In this document: positions 8,550 through 19,678 of the stretch, in pieces | How the letters are laid out: every line of letters starts with the position of its first letter | Position numbering within the stretch: the first letter of the stretch is position 1 | Source of the DNA: Bradyrhizobium sp. dw_78 | GTDB lineage: Bacteria; Pseudomonadota; Alphaproteobacteria; Rhizobiales; Xanthobacteraceae | Length of the DNA stretch: 64,000 nucleotides | Reading direction: 5' to 3' | Assembly (NCBI RefSeq): GCF_018449525.1 | Contig: NZ_JAAVUS010000003.1 | Span: 524,883 to 588,882 of the forward strand | Position numbers and translations under genes: made by a program | The notes under the pieces: model-generated | Database searches by the model: none | The model's input: only the letters and a program-made list of their open reading frames with translations | Told to the model about the DNA's origin: nothing

Positions 8550-8768
8550 ATGAAGGATGACGGCGACAAAAAATATGAGGGGCAGGCCGTGGCTCCCGCC
8601 AAGGCTCCGGTAAGGGATTCGCGGCAGGACCGGCTCAAGCTGGCCTTGCGCGAAAATCTCAAGCGGCGGAAATCGCAGGCGAGAGGACGGGGCGAGGCCG
8701 CGACCGCATCTTCCAATATCGATGACCTCTCGCCATATGACGACGGCGGCAAGAAGCCGGGCGAATAG
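8550..8768 (+). CDS. Small conserved-looking hydrophilic protein
   Basis: The product has 72 residues and is highly charged, with a Lys/Arg-rich middle (DRLKLALRENLKRRKSQARG) and an acidic C-terminus (NIDDLSPYDDGGKKPGE). There is no signal peptide, membrane segment or Cys. Codon use is that of a real high-GC gene. I recall proteins of this shape beside similar genes in Bradyrhizobium, but no function is known to me. It stands alone between tRNA-Thr and the cNMP-domain oxidoreductase. The start ATG 8550 has only a weak ribosome site, GTTCGAG. Confidence 0.6.
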   Translation: MKDDGDKKYEGQAVAPAKAPVRDSRQDRLKLALRENLKRRKSQARGRGEAATASSNIDDLSPYDDGGKKPGE

Positions 8769-8843
8769 CCGGGCCGGCCGGCGACGGATTCTCTCTTCCT
8801 TCCCTGATAGCGTAAACATCGGCGATGTGAGACGGAGGCGAGC

Positions 8844-10547
8844 GTGAGTATCCCGGCAGCCAACAAAACGATCGCACCGCCCGCCGCGTCATTCCCGCGT
8901 CATGAGCAGACCTTCCCGGTGCTGACGCCGGAAGAAATCACCCGTATGCGCCGGTTCGGCGCGGTCACGACCTATAAGGACGGCGAAAAACTGTTCGAGA
9001 CCGGCGAGCCGGGGCCGGGCATGTTCGTCATCCTGTCCGGCCATGTCGCGATCACCCAGCGCGATGGACTTGGCCATGTCACGCCGGTCATCGACCAGGG
9101 GCCGGGCCAATTCCTCGGCGAGATCGGCCAGCTCTCGGGCCGCATCGCGCTGGTCGACGGCTACGCCGAAGGCGATGTCGAAACGCTGCTGATCCCGCCG
9201 GAGCGCCTGCGTGCGCTTCTGGTCGCGGAAGCCGATCTAGGCGAACGCATCATGCGGGCTTTGATCCTGCGCCGCGTCAACCTGATCCAGGGCGGCGTCG
9301 GCGGACCGGTGCTGGTCGGCGCTTCGAATTCGAGCGGTATCATCCGGTTGCAGGGATTTCTCCGGCGCAACGGCTATCCGCATCACCTGCTCGATCCGGT
9401 CAAGGACCATGACGCCGCGGAACTGATCGCGCGTTATTCGCCGCTGCCGGCGGATTGGCCGCTGGTGGTCACGCCGGACGGCACCGTGCTGCGCAACCCG
9501 GGCGAATCCGAGCTTGCGCATGCGATGGGCATGGTCCGCCCGCTCGCCAAGAACAAGGTCTACGACGTCGCCGTCGTCGGCAGCGGCCCGTCCGGATTGT
9601 CGACCGCGGTCTATGCCGCGTCCGAAGGCCTCAGCGTTGCGGTATGCGATGCGCGGGCGTTCGGCGGGCAGGCCGGCGCCAGCGCGCGCATCGAGAATTA
9701 TCTGGGCTTTCCGACCGGAATCTCGGGTCTGGCGCTGACCGCGCGCGCCTTCAACCAGGCGCAGAAATTCGGCGCCGAGATCATGATCCCGGTCCAGGTA
9801 ATGTCGCTCGATTGCTCGCGCGAGGACGGCGCCTTCGGCCTGAAGCTCGACGACGGCGACCTGTTGCGCGCCAGGTCGATCGTGGTGGCGAGCGGGGCGC
9901 GTTACCGGCGGCCCGGGATTGCACGGCTCGCCGATTTCGAGGGCCGCGGCGTCTGGTATTGGGCCTCCCCGATCGAGGCGCGGCTATGCGCCGAGCAGGA
10001 GGTGGTGCTGGTCGGCGGCGGCAATTCCGCCGGACAGGCCGCCGTATTCCTGTCGGATCACGCCAAGCGGGTACACATGGTGATCCGCGGTGGCGGCCTT
10101 GGCGCCAGCATGTCGCGCTATCTGATCGAGCGCATCGAGGCGGCCTCGAATATCGAACTGCTGTTCAATACCGAAGTGGTCGCGCTCGAAGGTACGACGG
10201 AATTGTCGCTTGAGGGCGTGCGCCTGCGCAGCCGGCTGTCGGGAGAAGAGCGCGGCATGGACATCCGCAATTTGTTCCTGTTCGTCGGCGCCGATCCTGC
10301 CACCGGCTGGCTCGACGGCTGCGGCGTCGTGGTCGACCGCGGCGGTTTCGTGGTGACCGGCGCGCAGTGCAACAGGGCGATAAGCGATCCGGCCTCCGCG
10401 CTGGAAACCTCGGTGCCCGGCGTGTTCGCCGTCGGCGACGTGCGGTCCGGATCGGTGAAACGAGTTGGCGGCGCGATCGGCGAGGGTGCGCAGGTGGTGG
10501 CGGCCTTGCATGATTTTCTTGGCCGCGCACAGAAGCCGGCGCTCTGA
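8844..10547 (+). CDS. cNMP-domain / degenerate thioredoxin-fold / thioredoxin-reductase-like flavoprotein fusion
   Basis: This is a 567-residue three-part protein. Residues 30-145 form a cyclic-nucleotide-binding fold (FVILSGHVAI, GQFLGEIGQLSGR), but the usual phosphate-binding Arg-Ala pair is replaced by IALVDG. Residues 155-225 look like a thioredoxin/glutaredoxin fold with no Cys pair. Residues 238-567 are a thioredoxin-reductase-like module with an FAD site (VVGSGPSGLSTAVYAASEG), RAFGGQAG, an NADPH site (VLVGGGNSAGQAAVFL) and a C-terminal FAD contact (FAVGDVRSGSVKRVGGAIGEG). At the place of the redox CxxC it reads WYWASPIEARLC, so it cannot reduce thioredoxin in the classical way. A UBP-type zinc-finger gene follows 17 bp downstream. 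Function is unknown; NADPH oxidation or redox sensing is likely. Confidence 0.9.
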   Translation: MSIPAANKTIAPPAASFPRHEQTFPVLTPEEITRMRRFGAVTTYKDGEKLFETGEPGPGMFVILSGHVAITQRDGLGHVTPVIDQGPGQFLGEIGQLSGRIALVDGYAEGDVETLLIPPERLRALLVAEADLGERIMRALILRRVNLIQGGVGGPVLVGASNSSGIIRLQGFLRRNGYPHHLLDPVKDHDAAELIARYSPLPADWPLVVTPDGTVLRNPGESELAHAMGMVRPLAKNKVYDVAVVGSGPSGLSTAVYAASEGLSVAVCDARAFGGQAGASARIENYLGFPTGISGLALTARAFNQAQKFGAEIMIPVQVMSLDCSREDGAFGLKLDDGDLLRARSIVVASGARYRRPGIARLADFEGRGVWYWASPIEARLCAEQEVVLVGGGNSAGQAAVFLSDHAKRVHMVIRGGGLGASMSRYLIERIEAASNIELLFNTEVVALEGTTELSLEGVRLRSRLSGEERGMDIRNLFLFVGADPATGWLDGCGVVVDRGGFVVTGAQCNRAISDPASALETSVPGVFAVGDVRSGSVKRVGGAIGEGAQVVAALHDFLGRAQKPAL

Positions 10548-10564
10548 CAAATGGGGGTGAATGA

Positions 10565-10873
10565 ATGGCCAGGCACTGCGCCCATATCGCCGGCATCCGC
10601 GAGGTCACGCCGAGTGCGCTCGGTTGCGAGGAATGCCTGAAAAGCGGCAGCGCGTGGCTGCATTTACGAATCTGCCGCAGCTGCGGTCACGTCGGCTGCT
10701 GCGACGATTCTCCCAACAGGCACGCGACCAAGCATTTCCACGCCACCGGGCATCCGATCATCGAAGGCTATGATCCGCCGGAAGGGTGGGGCTGGTGCTA
10801 TGTCGATGAAGTGCTGTTCGATCTGTCGGACCGGAAGACACCGCACAACGGTCCGATCCCGCGCTATTATTGA
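10565..10873 (+). CDS. UBP-type zinc-finger protein
   Basis: The 102-residue cytoplasmic protein is essentially one UBP (ubiquitin-hydrolase-like) zinc finger. Candidate zinc ligands are Cys5, His7, Cys21, Cys24, Cys37, Cys40, Cys45, His53, His57 and His63, in the family order. The GWGWCYVDEVLFDL strand follows. In eukaryotes this finger binds the C-terminal di-Gly of ubiquitin; the bacterial ligand is unknown. The start ATG 10565 is preceded by GGGGGTGA; another ATG four bases upstream is out of frame. The short gap to the preceding flavoprotein gene indicates one operon and a joint role. Confidence 0.88.
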   Translation: MARHCAHIAGIREVTPSALGCEECLKSGSAWLHLRICRSCGHVGCCDDSPNRHATKHFHATGHPIIEGYDPPEGWGWCYVDEVLFDLSDRKTPHNGPIPRYY

Positions 10874-11026
10874 GCAAACCTCGCGCGTGCAGCGACGAGC
10901 TTGGCGCAGTTTGTGACAAGTTTGCAAAAAATCCGGGCATCGCACCTACGCATTGACCGGCGCCGCGTGTGGCTATTTGTCATCGAGGGTCGTAACATTC
11001 GCCGTCCTTCAAACGGGGAGTGCATC

Positions 11027-11530
11027 ATGGTCCTGGGTATGAGCTTGTCTGCCTTCACGATGGTCCATGTGATCATCAGCCTGATCGGTATCGTCTCCGG
11101 CGTCATCGTCATGTTCGGAATGCTCGGCTCGCACCGCATGCCGGGCCTCACCGCCATATTCCTGCTGTTCACGATCCTGACCAGCGCGACCGGCTTTCTG
11201 TTTCCGTTCACCAAGCTGTTGCCGTCGCACATGATCGGCATTCTCTCGCTGGTGCTGCTGGCGATTGCGTGCATCGCGCTTTACGGCATGAATCTCTCCG
11301 GCGTGTGGCGCTCGATCTATGTCCTCACCGCGATGGCCTCGCTGTACCTGAACGTCTTCGTGTTGATTATCCAGGGCTTCCTCAAGGTGCCCGTGCTGCA
11401 TGCGCTGGCGCCGAGCGTGCCGCCGGCCGAGCCGCCGTTCGCCGTCGTTCAGGGCATTGTGTTGCTGTTTTTCGTCATTGTGATCGTCGGCGCGGTGCGC
11501 CGTTTCCGTCCCGCTGCTACATTCGCCTGA
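11027..11530 (+). CDS. Small integral membrane protein, about four TM helices
   Basis: The 167-residue protein is almost entirely hydrophobic, with four likely helices: [57 protein letters not shown], and a last one around [17 protein letters not shown]. It has a very short basic tail RRFRP. I recognise no catalytic residues and cannot name the function. The start ATG 11027 has GGGGAG seven bases upstream. It stands alone, 68 bp before the alpha/beta hydrolase gene, and may be cotranscribed with it. Confidence 0.75.
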   Translation: MVLGMSLSAFTMVHVIISLIGIVSGVIVMFGMLGSHRMPGLTAIFLLFTILTSATGFLFPFTKLLPSHMIGILSLVLLAIACIALYGMNLSGVWRSIYVLTAMASLYLNVFVLIIQGFLKVPVLHALAPSVPPAEPPFAVVQGIVLLFFVIVIVGAVRRFRPAATFA

Positions 11531-11598
11531 CTGCGTATCTCAAATCATGTCGCGCGAGAGCGCGGCAGCTTCGTTTTACCAAGCAGGAGACCTCGCCA

Positions 11599-12423
11599 AT
11601 GCCCACGATCAAGACCAAGGACGGCGTCGAAATCTATTACAAGGATTGGGGCGGCGGACAGCCAATGGTGTTTTCGCACGGCTGGCCGCTGTCGGCCGAT
11701 GACTGGGACGCGCAGATGCTGTTTTTCCTGGATCACGGCTATCGCGTCATCGCCCATGACCGCCGCGGCCACGGCCGATCCACCCAGACCGGCGACGGCC
11801 ATGACATGGATCATTATGCCGACGACCTTGCCGCTTTGACGGCGCATCTCGATCTGAAGAACGCCATCCACGTCGGTCATTCCACCGGCGGCGGCGAGGT
11901 GGCGCACTATCTGGGACGGCACGGCGAGAGCCGGGTGGCGAAGGCGGCGTTGATCAGCGCGGTGCCGCCGCTGATGGTGAAGACCGCGGCCAATCCAGCC
12001 GGCCTTCCCAAAGAAGTATTTGACGGACTCCAGGCCCAACTCGCGGCCAATCGCTCGCAATTCTATCGCGCACTTCCGGAGGGGCCCTTCTATGGCTACA
12101 ACCGGCCGGGCGCAAAAGCCTCGGAAGCCATCATCGCGAACTGGTGGCGTCAGGGGATGATGGGCGGCGCCAAGGCGCATTACGACGGCATCGTCGCCTT
12201 CTCACAGACCGATTTCACCGACGATCTCAAGAAGATCACGGTGCCGGTGCTGGTGATGCATAGCGAAGACGATCAGATCGTTCCTTACGTCGCTGCCGGA
12301 CCATTGTCGGCCAAGTTGCTGAAGAACGGCACGCTGAAGACCTACAAGGGCTTTCCGCACGGCATGCCCACCACGGAAGCGGCCACGATCAACGCCGACC
12401 TGCTCGCCTTCATCAAGGGATAA
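11599..12423 (+). CDS. Alpha/beta hydrolase, non-heme chloroperoxidase/esterase type
   Basis: The 274-residue protein has the oxyanion loop [13 protein letters not shown], the DRRGHGRS turn, the nucleophile elbow GHSTGGG (Ser), an acid in [12 protein letters not shown] and a C-terminal His in [11 protein letters not shown]. This set is typical of cofactor-free haloperoxidases and related aryl esterases. They hydrolyse esters and, with peracid, can halogenate as a side activity; the physiological substrate here is unknown. There is no signal peptide, so it acts in the cytoplasm. The start ATG 11599 follows AGGAGACC; the longer upstream frame overlaps the membrane-protein gene and is noise. A TetR gene converges from the other side, 22 bp away. 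Confidence 0.92.
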   Translation: MPTIKTKDGVEIYYKDWGGGQPMVFSHGWPLSADDWDAQMLFFLDHGYRVIAHDRRGHGRSTQTGDGHDMDHYADDLAALTAHLDLKNAIHVGHSTGGGEVAHYLGRHGESRVAKAALISAVPPLMVKTAANPAGLPKEVFDGLQAQLAANRSQFYRALPEGPFYGYNRPGAKASEAIIANWWRQGMMGGAKAHYDGIVAFSQTDFTDDLKKITVPVLVMHSEDDQIVPYVAAGPLSAKLLKNGTLKTYKGFPHGMPTTEAATINADLLAFIKG

Positions 12424-12444
12424 CGTCACCGCTGGAGCGGGCGA

Positions 12445-13140
12445 TCATTCAAGGATCGCCCGTATCGCAGCGAAGACCCGTTTCGCCATCGCGTCCGGCT
12501 TTTCGCGCGCGCCTTCGGCTGCCCAGCTCTCGCCCCCGATCCGCATCGCGCCGGTCGCGATCATGGCGACCAGCCGGGCCTGAAGCCGTTCCGATTTGCG
12601 GCCTGCGCGCTTGACGAGCGCGTCCGCCAGGGCGCGTTCGAACTTCTCGTATTTGACCTGGTCGCGCGCCTGCAGGGCGGGATTATCGTGTTTGAGCCGG
12701 GCGATCGCCATCGCTTCGTCCGCGTCAAACTGCCGGGCCACGGCGGCAATCGCGTTTTCCGCGGCGGTCAGCATGGATTCCGTGGCGGGCCGCGCGGCGA
12801 CCGCGGCAATCAAATCCGCCGTGCTTTCCTCATGCCAGGCGAACACTACGTCTTCCTTCGACGCGAAGTAATGGAAAAAGCTGCGGCGGGAAATATCCGC
12901 CGCAGCCGCGATGTCGTCGAGCGTGGTGGCTTCAAACCCGCGTTCCAGGAACAACGCCATCGCCGCCCGGGTCAGCCGTTCGCGGGTCTGCTGCCGCTTC
13001 CGTTCCCTCAGCCCGGTCGCCACCGCGCCGGATGCGGATTTTGCCTTTTGCGGCTTGGACTTAGCCGGGCTGGATTTGGCCAGGCTGGGCTTGGCAAGCT
13101 TGGGCTTGGCGCGCCTGCGCGCGGCAACGGCCGTCTTCAA
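12445..13140 (-). CDS. TetR-family regulator with a basic Lys/Ala-rich N-terminal arm
   Basis: This 231-residue repressor has a helix-turn-helix of the AcrR/TetR type (RLTRAAMALFLERGFEATTL then IAAAADISRRSFFHYFASKE) and a C-terminal ligand domain with a short tail. Unusually, about 45 residues before the HTH are a low-complexity tail of Lys-Ala-Pro motifs (KPSLAKSSPAKSKPQKAKSA), reminiscent of histone-H1-like arms. I choose TTG 13140 because AGAGGTG sits at the right distance and no ATG lies between it and the upstream overlapping region. The gene is divergent from the SDR at 13228 and the palindrome at 13161-13173 lies between them, so it probably represses itself and the SDR. Confidence 0.88.
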   Translation of the reverse strand: MKTAVAARRRAKPKLAKPSLAKSSPAKSKPQKAKSASGAVATGLRERKRQQTRERLTRAAMALFLERGFEATTLDDIAAAADISRRSFFHYFASKEDVVFAWHEESTADLIAAVAARPATESMLTAAENAIAAVARQFDADEAMAIARLKHDNPALQARDQVKYEKFERALADALVKRAGRKSERLQARLVAMIATGAMRIGGESWAAEGAREKPDAMAKRVFAAIRAILE

Positions 13141-13160
13141 AATTTCACCTCTTGCAAAAT

Positions 13161-13173
13161 TGCACTGAGTGCA
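13161..13173. promoter_or_regulatory. Palindromic operator between tetR and the SDR gene
   Basis: TGCACTGAGTGCA is a perfect 13-bp palindrome set in TTGCAAAAT/ATATTTG context, in the 87-bp divergent gap. It is the obvious binding site for the adjacent TetR-family protein and lies close to the tetR start, so binding should block both directions. Direct evidence is the symmetry alone. Confidence 0.72.
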
Positions 13174-13227
13174 TATTTGGGACCGGCGGACGGGGTCCGC
13201 ACGAATCGATTGCAGGGAGATATAAGC

Positions 13228-14166
13228 ATGACCGGCTGGACTACCGCAGACATTCCGCCCCAGAACGGCAGGACCGCCGTGATCACCGGCGCTACCGGCG
13301 GCCTCGGCTATGAAACTGCGCTGGCGCTCGCCGGCGCCGGCGCGACGGTGGTGCTGACCGGCCGCAACGAGGTGAAGGGCCGCCGCGCGCTCGATCAAAT
13401 TCGCAGCAAATTTCCGGGCGCCAAAATTGCCTATGAAGACCTCGATCTGGCGCGGCTGGCGTCGGTGGCCGATTTCGCCAGGCGTTTCGCCGCCACGCAC
13501 GATTCGCTGGATCTTCTGATCAACAACGCCGGTGTGATGGCGCTGCCGAAGCGGCAACAGACGGCTGACGGTTTCGAGATGCAGTTCGGCACCAATTATC
13601 TCAGTCATTACGCGCTCACGGCCCGTCTGCTTCCCCTGCTGCGCCGCGGCGATCGTCCGCGCGTGGTCAATCTCTCCAGCCTCGCGCACCGTTCCGGAGT
13701 GATCGATTTTGACGATCTGCAGGGTGCAAAATCCTATGACCCCTTCAAGGCCTACTGCCAGTCGAAACTGGCGATGCTGATGTTCGCACTCGAACTGCAG
13801 CGGCGCAGCAATGCCGCGGGTTGGGGATTGCTGAGCAACGCCGCGCATCCCGGCTACGCGCTCACCGATCTGATCGCCAACGGTCCGGGCAGCGGGGGCT
13901 TGATGGGGCTGTTCGGCAAGATCCTTCGCCCCATTGCCAGTCATTCCGCCGCCGAAGGCGCGCTGCCGACGCTGTTCGCCGCAACGTCGCCGCGCGCGGA
14001 GCCGGCCGGTTATTATGGCCCGAACTGGTTCTACGAGTTGAAGGGACCGCCGGAGCCGGCCAAGATCATGCCGCGGGCGAAAGACGCCGCTGTGGCGGCG
14101 CGGCTCTGGGATGTGTCGGCCGTTCTGACCGGCGTCTCCTTCGATTCTGCCGCGGTTGCGGCCTGA
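13228..14166 (+). CDS. Short-chain dehydrogenase/reductase, retinol-dehydrogenase/WWOX-like
   Basis: The 312-residue NAD(P)-dependent oxidoreductase has the Rossmann motif TGATGGLGYETA near residue 24, the NNAGVM stretch, Ser in NLSSLAHRS, and the catalytic YCQSK (Tyr-x-x-x-Lys). The large C-terminal part and the NTNYLSHYALTARLLPLL-type region place it with the light-dependent-protochlorophyllide-reductase/retinol-dehydrogenase subgroup. Substrate is unknown. The start ATG 13228 follows AGGGAGA. It is divergent from a TetR gene with an operator between, so its expression is probably induced by a small ligand. A Rossmann-fold gene follows 32 bp downstream and may share the message. Confidence 0.92.
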   Translation: MTGWTTADIPPQNGRTAVITGATGGLGYETALALAGAGATVVLTGRNEVKGRRALDQIRSKFPGAKIAYEDLDLARLASVADFARRFAATHDSLDLLINNAGVMALPKRQQTADGFEMQFGTNYLSHYALTARLLPLLRRGDRPRVVNLSSLAHRSGVIDFDDLQGAKSYDPFKAYCQSKLAMLMFALELQRRSNAAGWGLLSNAAHPGYALTDLIANGPGSGGLMGLFGKILRPIASHSAAEGALPTLFAATSPRAEPAGYYGPNWFYELKGPPEPAKIMPRAKDAAVAARLWDVSAVLTGVSFDSAAVAA

Positions 14167-14198
14167 ATCCGTAACGCGACCACGCAACGGAAAGTCGG

Positions 14199-14858
14199 AT
14201 GAAGGTCATCCTGTTCGGCGCGACCGGCATGGTGGGGCAGGGCTGCCTGCGCGAATGCCTGCTCGATCCCGGCATTGAAAGCGTGCTTGCCGTTGGCCGC
14301 GGCCCGACCGGCCAGCGTAACGCAAAACTGCGCGAAATCCGGCACGACAATTTTCTGGATTATTCCGGAATCGAATCCGATCTCGCCGGATATGACGCCT
14401 GCTTTTTTTGCCTCGGCGTCAGCTCGGTCGGCATCGACGAAGCGCGCTACCGGCAGGTGACCCACGATATCACGCTCGCCGCGGCGACGACGTTGTCGAG
14501 GCTCAACCCGGGCATGGTCTTCGTCTACGTCACCGGGCGCGGCACCGACTCCACCGGGCAAGGCAGCCTGATGTGGGCGCGGGTCAAGGGCGAGACCGAG
14601 AACGATCTGCTCAAGCTGCCGTTCAAGGCCGCCTATATGTTTCGCCCTGCGGCGATCCAGCCGCTGCACGGCATCCGGTCGAGGACCGCCTGGTATCAGG
14701 CGATCTATGTCGCGGCGGCGCCGCTGTTCGGTCTGCTGAAGCGCGTCGCCCCGAAATACGTCACGACCACCGAACGGATCGGACGCGCCATGATCAAGGT
14801 GGTGCGCGACGGTTATCCGAAACCGGTGCTGGAGAGCGAGGATATCAATCGCGTTTAA
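14199..14858 (+). CDS. NAD(P)-binding epimerase-like protein
   Basis: The 219-residue protein starts directly with the dinucleotide-binding loop [18 protein letters not shown]. It has the atypical extended-SDR features [10 protein letters not shown] and [15 protein letters not shown], then [11 protein letters not shown] and [11 protein letters not shown]. It is shorter than classical epimerases and lacks a clear YxxxK, so it may bind NAD(P)H without being a normal dehydrogenase. Proteins of this type are often annotated as epimerase or HIM1-like. It follows the SDR gene by 32 bp and is probably cotranscribed. Confidence 0.85.
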   Translation: MKVILFGATGMVGQGCLRECLLDPGIESVLAVGRGPTGQRNAKLREIRHDNFLDYSGIESDLAGYDACFFCLGVSSVGIDEARYRQVTHDITLAAATTLSRLNPGMVFVYVTGRGTDSTGQGSLMWARVKGETENDLLKLPFKAAYMFRPAAIQPLHGIRSRTAWYQAIYVAAAPLFGLLKRVAPKYVTTTERIGRAMIKVVRDGYPKPVLESEDINRV

Positions 14859-14864
14859 CCGCGC

Positions 14865-14910
14865 CGTCATTCCGGAACCGCCCGACAGGTTGGCGCCGCT
14901 TCGGAATGAC
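14865..14910. repeat. Palindromic intergenic repeat (GTCATTCCGG family)
   Basis: GTCATTCCGGA and TCGGAATGAC form a short inverted repeat just after the epimerase-like stop codon. The same core recurs at 16835, 31969, 46033 and 50940, so it belongs to a REP-like family. It may serve as a transcription end for this operon. Confidence 0.6.
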
Positions 14911-15019
14911 CGTTCGGCGAGGGGCGCCCCCGATCCCATTAAATAGCCACAGATTTCAAGGCTTTTGCCGTAACCTTGTTGGCCCTATAGTTCGGGCCAT
15001 TGCAACAGCAGGATTCGGC

Positions 15020-16309
<1,290 letters not shown>

Positions 16310-16383
16310 ACTTCAGCGCGTCTTCGGCAAAAGTGGATGCCGGTTTTGCGGATAGACTAGGCGCCAATTTTCAGGTGAGGCCG

Positions 16384-16818
16384 GTGGCGAGCCAGCTCAA
16401 ATTGATTGCCCTCGACGCCGACGATCTTGCCGTCATTTCCGCGCATGTTCAGGACGCTAGCGTTCAGGTTTCCGATATCGTCTGGCGGCACGGCGAGAAG
16501 CGGCTGGTGATCGGGATGCGCCGGCTGGACTGGGAGCCGTCCCTGGCCAAGGAACCCGCCTCGCAACGCCTGATGTCGGCGCTGCGGTTTGATCGCGTGC
16601 TGTCATGCAAGTCGCGCAATATCGATCTGGGAGCGCCGGAGACGGAACTGGAGCTGTTGGGAATCGAATTTCAGCCGGGTGAGGCGCCCGGCGGCAGCAT
16701 CCTCCTGATGTTCATGCATGGCGGGGCGCTGCGGCTGGATATCGAATGTCTCGAATGCGAACTGGTGGACCTCGGCGCCGACGATCTCGGAACCGCGCTG
16801 TCCGGGCTGGATGTGTGA
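16384..16818 (+). CDS. DUF2948 family protein
   Basis: The 144-residue soluble protein matches the DUF2948 pattern, with LKLIALDADDLAVISAHVQDA at the start and EKRLVIGMRRLDWE, then LLMFMHGGALRLDIECLE. The family is found next to murA and hisD in alphaproteobacteria and has no assigned function to my knowledge. I choose GTG 16384, which has AGGTGAG upstream, over the longer frame beginning at 16306, whose first residues are unlike the family. It sits 74 bp after murA, where a decayed dispersed-repeat fragment may lie (around 16316-16360). Confidence 0.88.
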   Translation: MASQLKLIALDADDLAVISAHVQDASVQVSDIVWRHGEKRLVIGMRRLDWEPSLAKEPASQRLMSALRFDRVLSCKSRNIDLGAPETELELLGIEFQPGEAPGGSILLMFMHGGALRLDIECLECELVDLGADDLGTALSGLDV

Positions 16819-16834
16819 CTTCTTGACCTCAAAA

Positions 16835-16920
16835 CGTCATTCCGGGGCGCTCGCATTAGCGAGCAAGCCCGGAATATCGAGATTCCGGCTTCGCTGCTTT
16901 CGCATCGCCCCGGAATGACG
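16835..16920. repeat. Palindromic intergenic repeat (CGTCATTCCGGGGCG family), perfect 15-bp arms
   Basis: CGTCATTCCGGGGCG at 16835-16849 is perfectly repeated in inverse as CGCCCCGGAATGACG at 16906-16920, enclosing 56 bp with a smaller internal stem. It lies between DUF2948 and hisD. The structure fits REP/hairpin elements spread through Bradyrhizobium intergenic regions. Confidence 0.8.
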
Positions 16921-17019
16921 GTACGCAATGACGGGTTCACCCAGCCGGCCCCAGAAGGGTTGACGGCGGTGGGTCGCCGCGCCATTGAGCAGGGTGCCAT
17001 ACTAGCCCGGAAAGCCACC

Positions 17020-18315
<1,296 letters not shown>

Positions 18316-18322
18316 ACCGGTC

Positions 18323-18826
18323 ATGACCAAGCCGCCCCCCGTTGACGATTCGAACAATCGTATCGTTGCGGTGACGCTCGACGAGGAGTCGATCGGACGT
18401 TCCGGCCCCGACATCGAGCATGAGCGCGCGATCGCGATCTACGATCTGGTCGAAAAGAACCTGTTTTCGCCGGCTGGCGCCGATAACGGGCCGTTCACCC
18501 TGCATCTCGGCATCACCGGCAGCCGGCTGATGTTCGACATTCGCCGCCAGGACGGCACGCCCGTGGTGGCGCATCTGTTGTCGCTGACGCCGTTCCGGCG
18601 GATCGTGAAGGACTATTTCATGATCTGCGACAGCTATTATCAGGCGATCCGCACCGCGACGCCGGACAAGATCGAGGCCATCGACATGGGCCGCCGCGGC
18701 ATCCACGACGAGGGGTCGCGCACGCTGCAGGAGCGCTTGAAGGGCAAGGTGCGAGTCGATTTCGAAACCGCCCGCCGGTTGTTCACGCTGATCTGCGTGC
18801 TGCACTGGAAGGGCCAGGACGGATGA
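18323..18826 (+). CDS. UPF0262 family protein
   Basis: The 167-residue protein has the whole UPF0262 pattern: [68 protein letters not shown] and [16 protein letters not shown]. The family is confined mostly to alphaproteobacteria and is uncharacterised. It has no signal peptide or membrane span. The start ATG 18323 lies 7 bp after the hisD stop. The low-molecular-weight phosphatase follows 42 bp later, giving a likely hisD-UPF0262-phosphatase unit. Confidence 0.9.
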   Translation: MTKPPPVDDSNNRIVAVTLDEESIGRSGPDIEHERAIAIYDLVEKNLFSPAGADNGPFTLHLGITGSRLMFDIRRQDGTPVVAHLLSLTPFRRIVKDYFMICDSYYQAIRTATPDKIEAIDMGRRGIHDEGSRTLQERLKGKVRVDFETARRLFTLICVLHWKGQDG

Positions 18827-18868
18827 CGGGACGCATGATCGTTCTCCGGCCGTGGGTAGCGTGACCGC

Positions 18869-19336
18869 ATGGCGGCGTTGTCGCGCGCGCGTGTTCCGCA
18901 GTCCGTGCTGTTCGTGTGCGGCCTGAACAGCGTGCGCTCGCCGATGGCGGAAAGCCTGCTGCAGCGGATGTTTCCGCAGGCGCTCTATGTCAGGTCCGCC
19001 GGCGTCAGGAAAGGCGAGACCGATCCGTTCGCGGTCGCCGTGATGGCGGAACTGGGCCAGGACATTTCCGGCCACAGGCCGATGACGTTTGAAGAACTGG
19101 ACGACTGGGAAGGGCTCAATTTCGACCTCATCATCACGCTGTCGCCGGAGGCCCATCACAAGGCGCTGGAACTGACGCGCACCCTGGCCGCCGATGTCGA
19201 ATACTGGCCGACCCAGGATCCCACCGGGGCCGAGGGCAATCGCGAGCAGAAATTAGAAGCCTATCGCGAGGTCTGCGACGGCCTGCTGCTGCGGATCCGC
19301 AAGCGCTTTGCCAAGGCCGGGGTTGCGAGCGGGTAG
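18869..19336 (+). CDS. Low-molecular-weight protein-tyrosine-phosphatase/ArsC-like protein
   Basis: The 155-residue protein carries the P-loop VCGLNSVRSPMAES, which matches the C-x5-R-S signature of low-molecular-weight phosphatases and thioredoxin-coupled arsenate reductases, and the acid loop YWPTQDPTGAEG near the C-terminus with the Asp-Pro. No second redox Cys pair of ArsC type is obvious, so phosphatase is the better guess. The start ATG 18869 lacks a strong ribosome site; it may be translated by coupling. Position after UPF0262 is conserved in relatives as far as I recall. Confidence 0.88.
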   Translation: MAALSRARVPQSVLFVCGLNSVRSPMAESLLQRMFPQALYVRSAGVRKGETDPFAVAVMAELGQDISGHRPMTFEELDDWEGLNFDLIITLSPEAHHKALELTRTLAADVEYWPTQDPTGAEGNREQKLEAYREVCDGLLLRIRKRFAKAGVASG

Positions 19337-19343
19337 CTGCCAG

Positions 19344-19450
19344 CTAGAGATTCGGTTCTGATTGAATCAGAACCGAATCTCTAGTTTGTTGTTTTGACGC
19401 GTTTTCTTCACGCGAACCGGTATCCACTTCGCTCAAAAACGCTCTAATAA
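19344..19450 (-). repeat. Full copy of the dispersed bipartite repeat, with a perfect 20-bp-arm hairpin
   Basis: On the minus strand this reads TAGAGCGTTTTTGAGCGAAG, then a CCGGTTCGCGTGAAGAAAAC stretch, then ACGCGTCAAAACAACAAA, and ends in a hairpin. The hairpin (19344-19384) has two perfect 20-bp arms, CTAGAGATTCGGTTCTGATT and its complement, around one base. In the plus direction it is followed by a T-rich run and could also end transcription of the phosphatase gene. Similar copies lie at 30389, 37207, 37269, 42889, 46524, 46705 and 62015. Confidence 0.82.
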
Positions 19451-19678
19451 CCCGGTCATAAAAGCGTATCGCGAATCTGCCAATTCAGCGAATTCTTGAT
19501 GGGGACGGGTGGCGCCGGAGCGCCGGAGGAACGGGGCAGCAGGCTGACGCCGGACTGCAACCTCTTCGCCGCAACCTGACCCCGGAGAGAGCGGAGATGC
19601 TTGCGGTTGTGTCAGGCAAGCCCTTCCGATAGTTTCCGCGCGCGTTCAGTCCCCACATCCTTTCCCAGCAAAATCCGC
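19451..19678. other. Leader region before maf, no gene seen
   Basis: These 228 bp hold no convincing coding frame. I looked for the small initiation-factor gene that I would expect near here in relatives and did not find it. A GGCGCCGGAGCGCCGG motif around 19510-19525 could form a small hairpin. Otherwise I see nothing. Confidence 0.5.

Noticed and set aside
12445..14187. A 580-codon minus-strand open frame
   Set aside because: Only the first part (12445-13140) is the TetR gene. The rest lies antisense to the SDR and is an artefact of high GC at third positions.
19451..19678. Possible small gene (such as infA) in the gap before maf
   Set aside because: No frame in the gap has a credible start and the sequence has no resemblance to a translation initiation factor.
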